Positions 37,814 through 45,645 of a stretch of 64,000 nucleotides of DNA are shown here, in pieces. Position numbers and translations under genes: made by a program. Source of the stretch: a bacterium endosymbiont of Escarpia laminata (GTDB lineage: Bacteria; Pseudomonadota; Gammaproteobacteria; Chromatiales; Chromatiaceae); NCBI GenBank assembly GCA_003660235.1, contig QGON01000070.1:186001-250000 (forward strand), read 5' to 3'. How positions within the stretch are numbered: position 1 is the stretch's first letter; every line of letters begins with the position of its first letter. The notes under the pieces were generated by a model. That model was not told where the DNA came from, ran no database searches, and saw only the letters and a program-made list of their open reading frames with translations.

Positions 37814-38782
37814 TCAGAGAATCCTGTGGATCAGCTTTGCCAACCCCTCCAACTCAGGATAGTCAGGTGCCACTTCAAGAATATAGTTGAGCGTGCGCGG
37901 AATATCCTGCAGATAGCCGGGTTTGTCGTCACGAATGTTGAGACGTGCAAAGATCCCGCTGGCCTTCAGATGACGTTGCACCCCCATCAGGTCAAACCAG
38001 CGCAGGAATTGATCCTCATGCTCACTGTGCAAGACACCTGACTGCACCGCCAGCTCATAGTAGCCCATCACCCAAGCCTCGATGCGGGTCTTGGGCCAAT
38101 GGATATAACAGTCCCGCAGCAGTGAAACCAGATCGTAGGTCACTGGTCCTACCACTGCGTCCTGAAAATCGATGATGCCAGGGTTGGACTGATCGGTCAC
38201 CATCAGATTGCGGGAGTGGTAATCACGGTGCACACAGACCTGCGGCTGAGCCAGGGCATTGCCGGCCAGGAAATCAAAGGTGGCATCCAACATCGACTGT
38301 TCATCGTCAGTGAGGCTAAGACCGTGATGCCGCTCCAACAGCCATTCACGAAACAGTTCCATCTCCTGCAGCAGCAGCGTTCGGTCATAGTCCGGAAGCC
38401 CCTCGACAGGGCCACAGGCCTGAATCACCATCAACGCCCCCAGGGCATCGCCATAGAGCCGGTCCACATTCGCCTCATCAAGCCGCTCAAGATAGAGAGT
38501 CTTGCCCAAATCACTTAACAGCAGATAACCCTCCGCCTGATTGCGGGCAAAAATATGGGGAACATTGAGTCCAATCGACTCAAGGGCCTCCGCCATCCGG
38601 ATAAACGGTGTCATCTCCTCTTTATCCGGTGGGGCATCCATCGCAATATAGCTCTTGTCACTGGTTTTGATACGGAAGTAGCGGCGAAAACTGGCATCGC
38701 CAGAGGCTGGCTCGAAGGTGTAATTTTCGATTTCCGGCAAGGATGAGAGCCAGTTTTTCAATTGTTCGATTCGTTGGGGCAT
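37814..38782 (-). CDS. amgK: N-acetylmuramate/N-acetylglucosamine kinase AmgK
   Basis: This 322-residue protein belongs to the aminoglycoside phosphotransferase-like kinases. It holds FEPASGDASFRRYFRI, the catalytic Brenner-type motif VHRDYHSRNLMV and the metal site GIIDFQDAVVGP. AmgK phosphorylates the anomeric position of MurNAc in peptidoglycan recycling, feeding the uridylyltransferase MurU. Its usual partner murU is not adjacent; a PQQ-type dehydrogenase follows instead. In pseudomonads amgK-murU is divergent from lptD-surA, and lptD here lies ~7 kb away on the other strand, with inserted genes between. Confidence 0.9.
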   Translation of the reverse strand: MPQRIEQLKNWLSSLPEIENYTFEPASGDASFRRYFRIKTSDKSYIAMDAPPDKEEMTPFIRMAEALESIGLNVPHIFARNQAEGYLLLSDLGKTLYLERLDEANVDRLYGDALGALMVIQACGPVEGLPDYDRTLLLQEMELFREWLLERHHGLSLTDDEQSMLDATFDFLAGNALAQPQVCVHRDYHSRNLMVTDQSNPGIIDFQDAVVGPVTYDLVSLLRDCYIHWPKTRIEAWVMGYYELAVQSGVLHSEHEDQFLRWFDLMGVQRHLKASGIFARLNIRDDKPGYLQDIPRTLNYILEVAPDYPELEGLAKLIHRIL

Positions 38783-38863
38783 TTTTTAGACACAGTGGTT
38801 GAGTGGCGGGACAGGCTGAAAAGCGCAAATCCCGCAGAGTATATTTTGATTTGGAAAGAAGGT

Positions 38864-38945
38864 GTAGGCCCGATCAAGCGTGGCGGATCAGGCATTATAG
38901 AATATTCCAAAGCCGGGAGCTCCCGGATCCACTAGGTTCGAACCT
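38864..38945. repeat. REP half-unit plus two short perfect palindromes
   Basis: 38864-38893 (GTAGGCCCGATCAAGCGTGG...) is a third copy of the 30-bp unit in the accC-prmA gap. It is followed by a perfect 14-bp palindrome (CCGGGAGCTCCCGG, 38913-38926) and a perfect 12-bp palindrome (AGGTTCGAACCT, 38934-38945). The block lies between amgK and the DUF5610 gene. Confidence 0.7.
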
Positions 38946-38973
38946 GCCTGCTCAGCTTCGATCAGGAGAGTGG

Positions 38974-39504
38974 TCAGAGATCCTCAGGTGCCATCTCGAT
39001 CTCAAAACGCTCCAGCCCTTCGAGCACAAGCTCAAAAGTGGTATCGATATTGGCGGCGATATCCCCTTCCAACACACTCAGTCCGTCAAGAATCTCCCGC
39101 GCCTCGGCAAAACCCTGCTCGATTGCATCACGGATGATTTGTATAAACTCATCCAGTGCCGCCTGAGGATCCTCATTGGCATGAGTATCGAGAAAGAGGG
39201 GGAGGAAACCGGTGGCAAAACCGACAATACGTTCCGCCGTGGCCTCCGGCGAAAAATCGATACCGGAGTCAGCAGCCTGTTGAACCGCATTTTCCCCCAA
39301 CTCAGGAAGCAGCAGTTCGTTGAGTTTTTCGACAGCAGAATGAAACAGGAGCGCCTGCGGCTGTCCCACTGCGCTCGATTGGAACTCAGCCGACGTGGAG
39401 ACGATCTGCGCATTCAGCTCCATACGCTGCGCCTGGACACTCAACGACTGTGGCTGGTGTGAACCTGGGATCTTCACACCCGTGGAAGTGATGGGTGTTG
39501 TCAT
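38974..39504 (-). CDS. DUF5610 domain protein
   Basis: This 176-residue soluble, acidic protein matches DUF5610 by its helical core (NELLLPELGENAVQQAADSG, SPEATAERIVGFATGFLPLF). The N-terminus is Ser/Thr/Gln-rich and probably disordered. Function is unknown. The ATG at 39504 has GGAGG eight bases upstream; an ATG five codons earlier would contain that site and is rejected. It is flanked by palindromic repeats on both sides. Confidence 0.8.
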   Translation of the reverse strand: MTTPITSTGVKIPGSHQPQSLSVQAQRMELNAQIVSTSAEFQSSAVGQPQALLFHSAVEKLNELLLPELGENAVQQAADSGIDFSPEATAERIVGFATGFLPLFLDTHANEDPQAALDEFIQIIRDAIEQGFAEAREILDGLSVLEGDIAANIDTTFELVLEGLERFEIEMAPEDL

Positions 39505-39678
39505 GGTGAGAACCTCCACTCAAGGCTGTTACCTTTCAATTGAAGCTTAGCCCAAATGGAGGAAGGCTGGTGATGGCGGGAATAAATCGCCCAATAAAAT
39601 ACTGCGCAGAATGTATGGCAAATGTGCCCTGATCACTATAAAGCACGCAGGACAGGCGAAAACGGAGTGGACTTGGTC

Positions 39679-39716
39679 CCTGTAGGAGCACCGCCGTGGG
39701 GCACGGCTCCTACAGG
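39679..39716. repeat. REP-type palindrome
   Basis: CCTGTAGGAGC (39679-39689) pairs perfectly with GCTCCTACAGG (39706-39716), with an inner CCGTG/CACGG stem. The TGTAGGAGC core is the type found in many gammaproteobacterial REPs. The rest of the ~280-bp gap to the cytochrome gene shows nothing definite. Confidence 0.85.
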
Positions 39717-39784
39717 CAATATCACCTACTCTTTGATCATCTATTAGCCCCTAAATCAAAACGAAAGATCTGAGCGCAATGCTA

Positions 39785-40447
39785 TCAGTGAGAGAGCAGT
39801 CGAATATAACTGACAAGCGCCTCGACATCACCCTGACTGAGGATGCCGCGCCAAGCCGGCATAAACCGCCCTTTACCATCAAGGATGCTCCTGACCAGTT
39901 CGTTATTATCGAGAGGGTTAGTCACGTTGGGATTGGTATGATCCATCGGCATAATCCCCATGAGTTTCGTCATGATGCCATCACCATCGCCCTCCACGCC
40001 GTGACAAACCTGACAATACTTCTGATAGAGTTGCAGGCCCACCATGGGATCCCCCATCAGATCATGCTTAGTGTTACCCATAAAGCGAAGGTATGCGATC
40101 AATGACTTGACCTGGGACTCGCTGAATATATCCTTCCATTCCGGCATGGCATCACTAAGCAGGTTGTGACGGTCCCGGCCCGTTATGGTCTGCCGACCCT
40201 CCCCTGTGATGATCTTCATGAGGATGGTATCGCTCCTGGAGCGTACCGTGGTGGTCAAATCCGCAGGACTGATTTTCATCGCCTTTGCGAGAGGACCATC
40301 CCCCTTGCCACCCGTCCCATGACACAACTGGCAGTAGGATACATAGAGCCCTCTCCCCTCATAGGCTGGTGGGGGGCTGGCTGATACTTCAGGGATACAC
40401 ACTGCAAGGAGGGACAATAGCGCCACGGAATGGATGATGTTTTTCAT
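39785..40447 (-). CDS. Dihaem c-type cytochrome
   Basis: This 220-residue periplasmic protein has a signal peptide (IIHSVALLSLLAVCIPEVSA) and two class I cytochrome c domains. The first haem site is CQLCHGTGGKGDG (C39, C42, H43) and the second CQVCHGVEGDGDG. Methionine ligands may lie in MPEWKDIFS and MPAWRGILS, one after each haem site. It is an electron carrier or a subunit of an unidentified complex, and no oxidase gene adjoins it. Its ribosome site (GGAGATAATCC) precedes the ATG. Confidence 0.92.
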   Translation of the reverse strand: MKNIIHSVALLSLLAVCIPEVSASPPPAYEGRGLYVSYCQLCHGTGGKGDGPLAKAMKISPADLTTTVRSRSDTILMKIITGEGRQTITGRDRHNLLSDAMPEWKDIFSESQVKSLIAYLRFMGNTKHDLMGDPMVGLQLYQKYCQVCHGVEGDGDGIMTKLMGIMPMDHTNPNVTNPLDNNELVRSILDGKGRFMPAWRGILSQGDVEALVSYIRLLSH

Positions 40448-40591
40448 GGATTATCTCCAGTTTTGGAGCCAAGGGTATATGATCTTGCCGTATTTTATAC
40501 AGATCTCTTAGTGTATGCCTTAATACATTAGCATTCTTAACTTGCATCCAGTCGGAAAAGTGACGTGGTCAACCGTTTTGTGACTCCCAAG

Positions 40592-40759
40592 TTAAGCAGC
40601 TTTCTTCATTTCCAATAATTGTTGTTCATAGTCACAGGGACTCATGTGATCCAAATAGGAATGGAGTCTCTGAGAGTTATAAAACATAGTGCTGCGACGC
40701 CTTTTAACGTCCTGGCACTCATCACTTAATAGATAGGAAACCCTGATATTGAGCAGATC
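40592..40759 (-). pseudogene. IS3-family transposase C-terminal remnant
   Basis: On the minus strand a frame without a start reads through MFYNSQRLHSYLDHMSPCDY and EQQLLEMKKAA before a stop. This is the usual C-terminus of IS3-family OrfB (FYN.kRlHSyLg..sP.eyE). The DDE catalytic core and both inverted repeats are missing, so only the last ~50 codons survive. It lies in an AT-rich, 429-bp stretch without an intact gene; the remainder (about 40448-40590 and 40760-40876) shows nothing further. Confidence 0.8.
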
Positions 40760-40876
40760 CTAAACATATCAGCAGGAATATGTGCCTGCCGATGACAAAT
40801 ATGGATTTGCCATGTATTCGACACTTAATAACATACCTTCTCTCCAGAAAGTTTAACCGATTTCGACAACAAACAC

Positions 40877-41194
40877 TCAGAAAGACTGTGGCTGCAATAG
40901 TGCATCACGAATTTGCATGTAGGCAATTAAGAACTCAAAGAGCATTCGCCAAAACAACTCCATGAACAAAAAGAATGTCATGGCCAGTGCAACCAGTTTC
41001 ACTTGTTGTTTTTTATTTAACAACCCCCAAATTTCTTCCTTTCCTTTTTTGTACGCATCATCAATAAATTTATATTTTTTTATAATCCATATTGACAAGA
41101 ACCATATTCCAACAGGCATTATAACCGCGCCAATGTAATAAAACGCAATAAGGACCGTAGTGCTGATAAAGCTTTTAAAGGTAAGGAAATCCAT
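40877..41194 (-). CDS. Small membrane protein, DUF4282-like
   Basis: This 105-residue protein starts MDFLTFKSFISTTVLIAFYY and has two to three hydrophobic helices separated by a lysine-rich stretch (KKYKFIDDAYKKGKEE). It resembles DUF4282 proteins, though I hold this only loosely. Codon use is AT-rich, unlike the neighbours, and it adjoins the IS3 remnant, both of which suggest recent acquisition. Confidence 0.55.
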   Translation of the reverse strand: MDFLTFKSFISTTVLIAFYYIGAVIMPVGIWFLSIWIIKKYKFIDDAYKKGKEEIWGLLNKKQQVKLVALAMTFFLFMELFWRMLFEFLIAYMQIRDALLQPQSF

Positions 41195-41234
41195 TATGTT
41201 TGAGTATCAGTATTTCTCATATTTCCGAGTTGAA

Positions 41235-44200
41235 TTATCTACGGCTGATATCACTGTGAATCAACCTGGCGAATCCAATACGCAGATCATCTGCTATCAG
41301 GTAGAAACAGGGTAGCGCCAACAGGATAAGAACGGTGGCAAAGAGCAGTCCGAACCCAAGGCTGACCGCCATCGGCGAAAGAAAGGCGGTCTGCCCGGTG
41401 GCGAAGAAGATCAGCGGCGAGATACCTAAAAAGGTAGTGATACTAGTGAGCAGGATCGGACGAATACGTACACGGCCCGCTTCCACCATTGCCGCTTTAC
41501 GTTCCATGCCTTCCCGGCGCATGCGTTTGGTGAAGTCGACCAGGATAAGGGAATCATTGACTACGATGCCGGTCAGTGCCAGAAAGCCGATCAGGGAGAG
41601 GAACTGCAGATGGTAGCCGAACAGTAGATGTCCCACGACGACACCAATCAAACCAAACGGGATGGCGAACATCACCACCAGTGGATCGAGCAGTGATTTG
41701 AACAGGGCGGCAAGGATAAAGAAGATGATCGCCAAGGCAATTATGGTCGCCCGTTTCATACCGGCAATCGACTCCTCAGTCTTCTTTTTCTCCCCGAGAA
41801 ACAGCAACTCATAACCCTGCGGTAGATCATCAAACGCCTGCTTTACTTTCTCGATCACATCATTCGGTGTGGTGACATCCGAATCGACCTCCGCTGTGAT
41901 GGTGGCGAGCCGCTGCAGATTCCGCCGATTGATGCTGTTGTAACCCCGCGCCTCCTGCACATGGGCGACATCCCCAAGATAGACCGTCCGGCCATCCTCC
42001 AGGGTGATCGGCAGGCGTTCCAATGCACCAGCATCATGACGCAGTCGGTCAGGAAAGATCAGCCGCACCGGAATACGTTTCTCCTGCCAACTGACATTTA
42101 CCACCTCAAGACCCAGGAAACCGGTGCGCACCACGTCCGACAGTTGCATCTGGGTCAGGCCGAGCTGACGACCCCTCTCGTTGAGTTCATAGCGATACTC
42201 CAGCTTGCCGGGATCCATATCCTGACGCACGTCCGACGTCCCCGACAAGCGCTGCACGAATGCCCGTACCCGTTCCGCCTGTCGACGCAGTTGATCGACA
42301 GAATCACCAATGACACCAATCTCGATATCCGCACCGGCCGGCCCCCCCTGGGGACGCAGGATCGACAATCGCTGGATGCCGGGGATGGGCGCCAACTGTT
42401 CCCGCAGCGCCTCGATCACCAGATCTGAACTTCGGTCACGACTTCCCTCCCTGGCAAATTTGAGGCTCACAGCCGGGGAGATCCAACGCTCGATAAATCC
42501 CTGGGGCCGCTGTTTCTTGAGATCGACGATCAACTGAATATAGCGACTGCCGAAACGCACCCGATGGAAATCGATGAACATCACACCGACGTTTGTCAGC
42601 AGGGTATCGAGTTCCTCCTCGTCCAGAGAACCGATGATCTCCTGCTCGATCTTTTTCGCCAGGCGGGCACTCTCATCGAGACTGTAGGTGCTGGGCGTCT
42701 CTATATTGATAAAGAACTGCCCCACATCGACATGTCCGAAGAGCAGGAAGGGGACGCGGGTGGCGGCAAAAGTCATGGTAATGACCAGTACGCCGACAGA
42801 GAGCATCGCCACCGGATAACGGTAATCGAGACTCCAGCTCAGAAGACGGGTGTAGTTCCGGTTTAGCGCCGCCCAGTCAATACGGCCCTGGCGTCGCTGC
42901 CGCGGCACCGTCAGCATCTCTTTGGCGTGGGAGGGCAGTACGCCGAATGCCTCCAGTAATGAACCGGAGAGGGAAGCGCTCACCACCACCGGGATCACCG
43001 CGATAAACGCCCCCATGGTGCCGCCGATGGCGAACATCGGCATAAAGGCGGCAATGGTGGTGGCAGTCGAGGCCACCACCGGCCAGAAGACCTCTTTGGT
43101 GCCGATAAGCGCAGCACCTGCCGGATCCTCCCCCATCTCCAGGTGACGGTAGATATTCTCATTGACGATGATTGCATCATCCACGATCAGACCCAGGGCG
43201 ATGAGAAAGGCAAACAGCGAGACCATGTTGATGCTGTAATCCAACATATAGAGGATGATCACCGCCACCAGGAAGGAGACCGGGATACCCAGCGCGGTGA
43301 TGAAGGCGACACGGAAGTTGAGCATCAGATAGAGTGCCAGCAACACCAGCGCCAATCCCACCATGCCGGAGGACTTCACCGTCTCCAGACGGGTCTTCAC
43401 ATAGACCGAGAGGTCACTGAAGAGTCCCAGCTCAACCCCTGCCGGTAGGGTAAGCTGACGCTCATCCACATAGGCCCGCACCTGTTTTGCAACGGTGATA
43501 GTCGATGCCTGACTGGTCTTATTAATGGTGAGATTGACCGAAGGCTTGCCGTTGAACCGCCCCAGGGTCTGCGCCTCCTCCAGCCGCAACTGCACCTCCG
43601 CCAGATCACCTAGCCGCAGGCGACCACCCGCAGCGTTGCTGCGCAGTACGATCAACCCCATTTGCACCGGATCAGGGGGAACGCCCATACCCCGTAGACG
43701 GATATCGCCCCCTGTCGACTTCAGCGTACCGCCAGGCAGATCCCGGAGATTTTCCCGTAACGCCCGGCCCACCTCCTTCAGCGAGACCCTACGCGCCGCC
43801 AGCACCTGGGGATCGACCACCACCCAGATCTCCCACTCCCGGACACCGGCTACCCCCACCGACGCCACCCCCGGCAGCTTGATCAACTCATCCTTCAGAT
43901 CCTCGGCAATCCTGTAGAGACGTCCCCTTGCGATATCGCCGTAAAGACTCACCGAGATGACCGGAAAGCGGGTCTCCAGACGGGAGAGCTCCGGCTCCTC
44001 CGCCTCATCCGGCATGTCATCCACCTGATCCAGAGCCGTGTCCATCTTGCGCAGAAAGTCATCCACGTCTGCGCCGCTCTTGAGTTCGATGAGGATACTC
44101 GACGACCCTTCATTACTGGTGGAGCTGATAACATCGATATCCGCCAACCCATCCAGTTGCTGTTCGATTGGCAGGGTGATCTGTCGTTCAATCTCTTCCG

Positions 44201-44360
44201 GCGACGCCCCCTCAAAAGTGGTGCGGATATTTACCTTGTCCTGCTCCACCGTGGGAAACATCTCCTGGGGCATGGCGTACCAGGAGAGCACTCCGGCCAG
44301 CAGAATGATCGCCAGCAGCAGGTTGACGATCAGTGGGTTGCGGATGGAGAACTCGATCAC
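41235..44360 (-). CDS. RND-family efflux permease
   Basis: This 1041-residue inner-membrane transporter is of the AcrB/HAE1 type: twelve helices and two large periplasmic loops. The proton-relay aspartates are present in GLIVDDAIIVNENIYRH, and the second-half helix has LSLIGFLALTGIVVNDSLILV. Substrate is not predictable. Start overlaps the adaptor gene stop by 4 bp. No outer-membrane factor is encoded here, so it must borrow a TolC-like channel. Confidence 0.93.
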   Translation of the reverse strand: MIEFSIRNPLIVNLLLAIILLAGVLSWYAMPQEMFPTVEQDKVNIRTTFEGASPEEIERQITLPIEQQLDGLADIDVISSTSNEGSSSILIELKSGADVDDFLRKMDTALDQVDDMPDEAEEPELSRLETRFPVISVSLYGDIARGRLYRIAEDLKDELIKLPGVASVGVAGVREWEIWVVVDPQVLAARRVSLKEVGRALRENLRDLPGGTLKSTGGDIRLRGMGVPPDPVQMGLIVLRSNAAGGRLRLGDLAEVQLRLEEAQTLGRFNGKPSVNLTINKTSQASTITVAKQVRAYVDERQLTLPAGVELGLFSDLSVYVKTRLETVKSSGMVGLALVLLALYLMLNFRVAFITALGIPVSFLVAVIILYMLDYSINMVSLFAFLIALGLIVDDAIIVNENIYRHLEMGEDPAGAALIGTKEVFWPVVASTATTIAAFMPMFAIGGTMGAFIAVIPVVVSASLSGSLLEAFGVLPSHAKEMLTVPRQRRQGRIDWAALNRNYTRLLSWSLDYRYPVAMLSVGVLVITMTFAATRVPFLLFGHVDVGQFFINIETPSTYSLDESARLAKKIEQEIIGSLDEEELDTLLTNVGVMFIDFHRVRFGSRYIQLIVDLKKQRPQGFIERWISPAVSLKFAREGSRDRSSDLVIEALREQLAPIPGIQRLSILRPQGGPAGADIEIGVIGDSVDQLRRQAERVRAFVQRLSGTSDVRQDMDPGKLEYRYELNERGRQLGLTQMQLSDVVRTGFLGLEVVNVSWQEKRIPVRLIFPDRLRHDAGALERLPITLEDGRTVYLGDVAHVQEARGYNSINRRNLQRLATITAEVDSDVTTPNDVIEKVKQAFDDLPQGYELLFLGEKKKTEESIAGMKRATIIALAIIFFILAALFKSLLDPLVVMFAIPFGLIGVVVGHLLFGYHLQFLSLIGFLALTGIVVNDSLILVDFTKRMRREGMERKAAMVEAGRVRIRPILLTSITTFLGISPLIFFATGQTAFLSPMAVSLGFGLLFATVLILLALPCFYLIADDLRIGFARLIHSDISRR

Positions 44361-45553
44361 CGACCGGACTCCACTGCCTCAGCCGTTACCTTGATCCCGT
44401 CACTCAGCACCTCAACATCCCGTGCCACCAGCGGCTCCCCCTCAGCCAGACCGGAGAGGATCACCTGCTGACCATTGTAGCGAATGCCCGGCACCACCTC
44501 GCGCCGCTGCAGCCGATCCGTCTCGACCACGAAGACAAAGGCCCGTCCCTCTTCGCGCAGCAGTGCCGCCGGCGGGACGACCAAGGCGCCGCTTCGGGGT
44601 TCCAGCGGCAGCAACACCTCTCCCAGCATGCCTGGCAGCAGACCATCTGCGGGGAGACGGATCTGCAACGGGTGAGTATGGGTCTTGGCATCAGGGTCCG
44701 GCTGCAGTGCCGTCAGTTCACCCTCCTGCTCGGCACCATCAATCTTTATGATCAACTTCTGACCGATCGTCAGGGCCGCCGCCACGTCGCCACTCACCTC
44801 GACATAGAGTTCGAGGAATTCACCTTGAATCAGCTCCACCACACGGGCACTGGTCTGCAGATAGTCACCCACCTCCGCCTCGACCCGGTTGATCAGGCCA
44901 TCGAAAGGCGCGAACAACCGGGTTCGCTGCAGATTGCGTTGCGCCCGTTTCAGGGCCGCCGCCTCCCATACCAGCCGGGCCTGACTGCTCTCGATACTGA
45001 AGGCCAGCCGTGCCTCGTCACTCGACAATTTGAGCAGTTGCTGGCGAGCGCTGTCACGGGTGGAGGCGGAGGCGAGGGAACCCTCCCCCAGTTTCACCAG
45101 GCGCTGATACTCCTGCTCCGCCAGTTTGCGGTTCTCCTTGGCCAATCCCAGCAGGGAGCGGTCACGCCGGATAGCCGCACGGGTCTCGGTGAGATGGGCT
45201 TCGCTCTCGGTTACCGTATCCTGGTAGTCCGCATCGTCCAGCCGCAGCAGCAACTGGCCGTGCTCAACCTTCTGCCCCGGCTCGACCAGCCGCTCCACCA
45301 AATCCCCTTTCACCTCGAATTGCAGAGAGGCCACACGCCAGGGGCGCAGCAGGCCGGTCTGCCGCACCAGGGGGTTGATATCCCGGGCCACCGCCTGCAC
45401 CACCACCACCCGTGTAACCTGGGGCTTTTTCAAAACCACTTCCGGCTGAGGGCGGGTACGCCACAGTGCCATCACCACAAAAATAGTCAGCAACAGGATC
45501 AAAAAAGTCAGCAGTGTACGGCGCAGAGAAGATGCCACAATGGTTTCCAGCAA
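44357..45553 (-). CDS. RND efflux periplasmic adaptor (membrane fusion protein)
   Basis: This 398-residue protein has an N-terminal anchor helix (TLLTFLILLLTIFVVMAL), lipoyl-like half motifs (FEVKGDLVERLVEPGQKVEHG and APFDGLINRVEAEVGDYLQ), a long alpha-hairpin between them (~95-175) and a beta-barrel end. This is the HlyD/AcrA fold that bridges the RND pump and the outer-membrane channel. It is the first gene of the pair, divergent from lptD. Confidence 0.92.
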   Translation of the reverse strand: MLETIVASSLRRTLLTFLILLLTIFVVMALWRTRPQPEVVLKKPQVTRVVVVQAVARDINPLVRQTGLLRPWRVASLQFEVKGDLVERLVEPGQKVEHGQLLLRLDDADYQDTVTESEAHLTETRAAIRRDRSLLGLAKENRKLAEQEYQRLVKLGEGSLASASTRDSARQQLLKLSSDEARLAFSIESSQARLVWEAAALKRAQRNLQRTRLFAPFDGLINRVEAEVGDYLQTSARVVELIQGEFLELYVEVSGDVAAALTIGQKLIIKIDGAEQEGELTALQPDPDAKTHTHPLQIRLPADGLLPGMLGEVLLPLEPRSGALVVPPAALLREEGRAFVFVVETDRLQRREVVPGIRYNGQQVILSGLAEGEPLVARDVEVLSDGIKVTAEAVESGR

Positions 45554-45645
45554 TCAGAGGAATTGAAGATTAGACGATTCTATGCGATTTTATGCCGCGC
45601 GACAGCTCAGTCACTAACCACAAGGCCGCACAACCCCAAAACAAC

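Noticed and set aside
38913-38945. Cloning-vector polylinker or tRNA T-arm
   Set aside because: GAGCTC, GGATCC and GGTTCGAACC gave this impression, but each lies in a perfect palindrome next to a REP unit; no longer vector match and no tRNA fold are seen.
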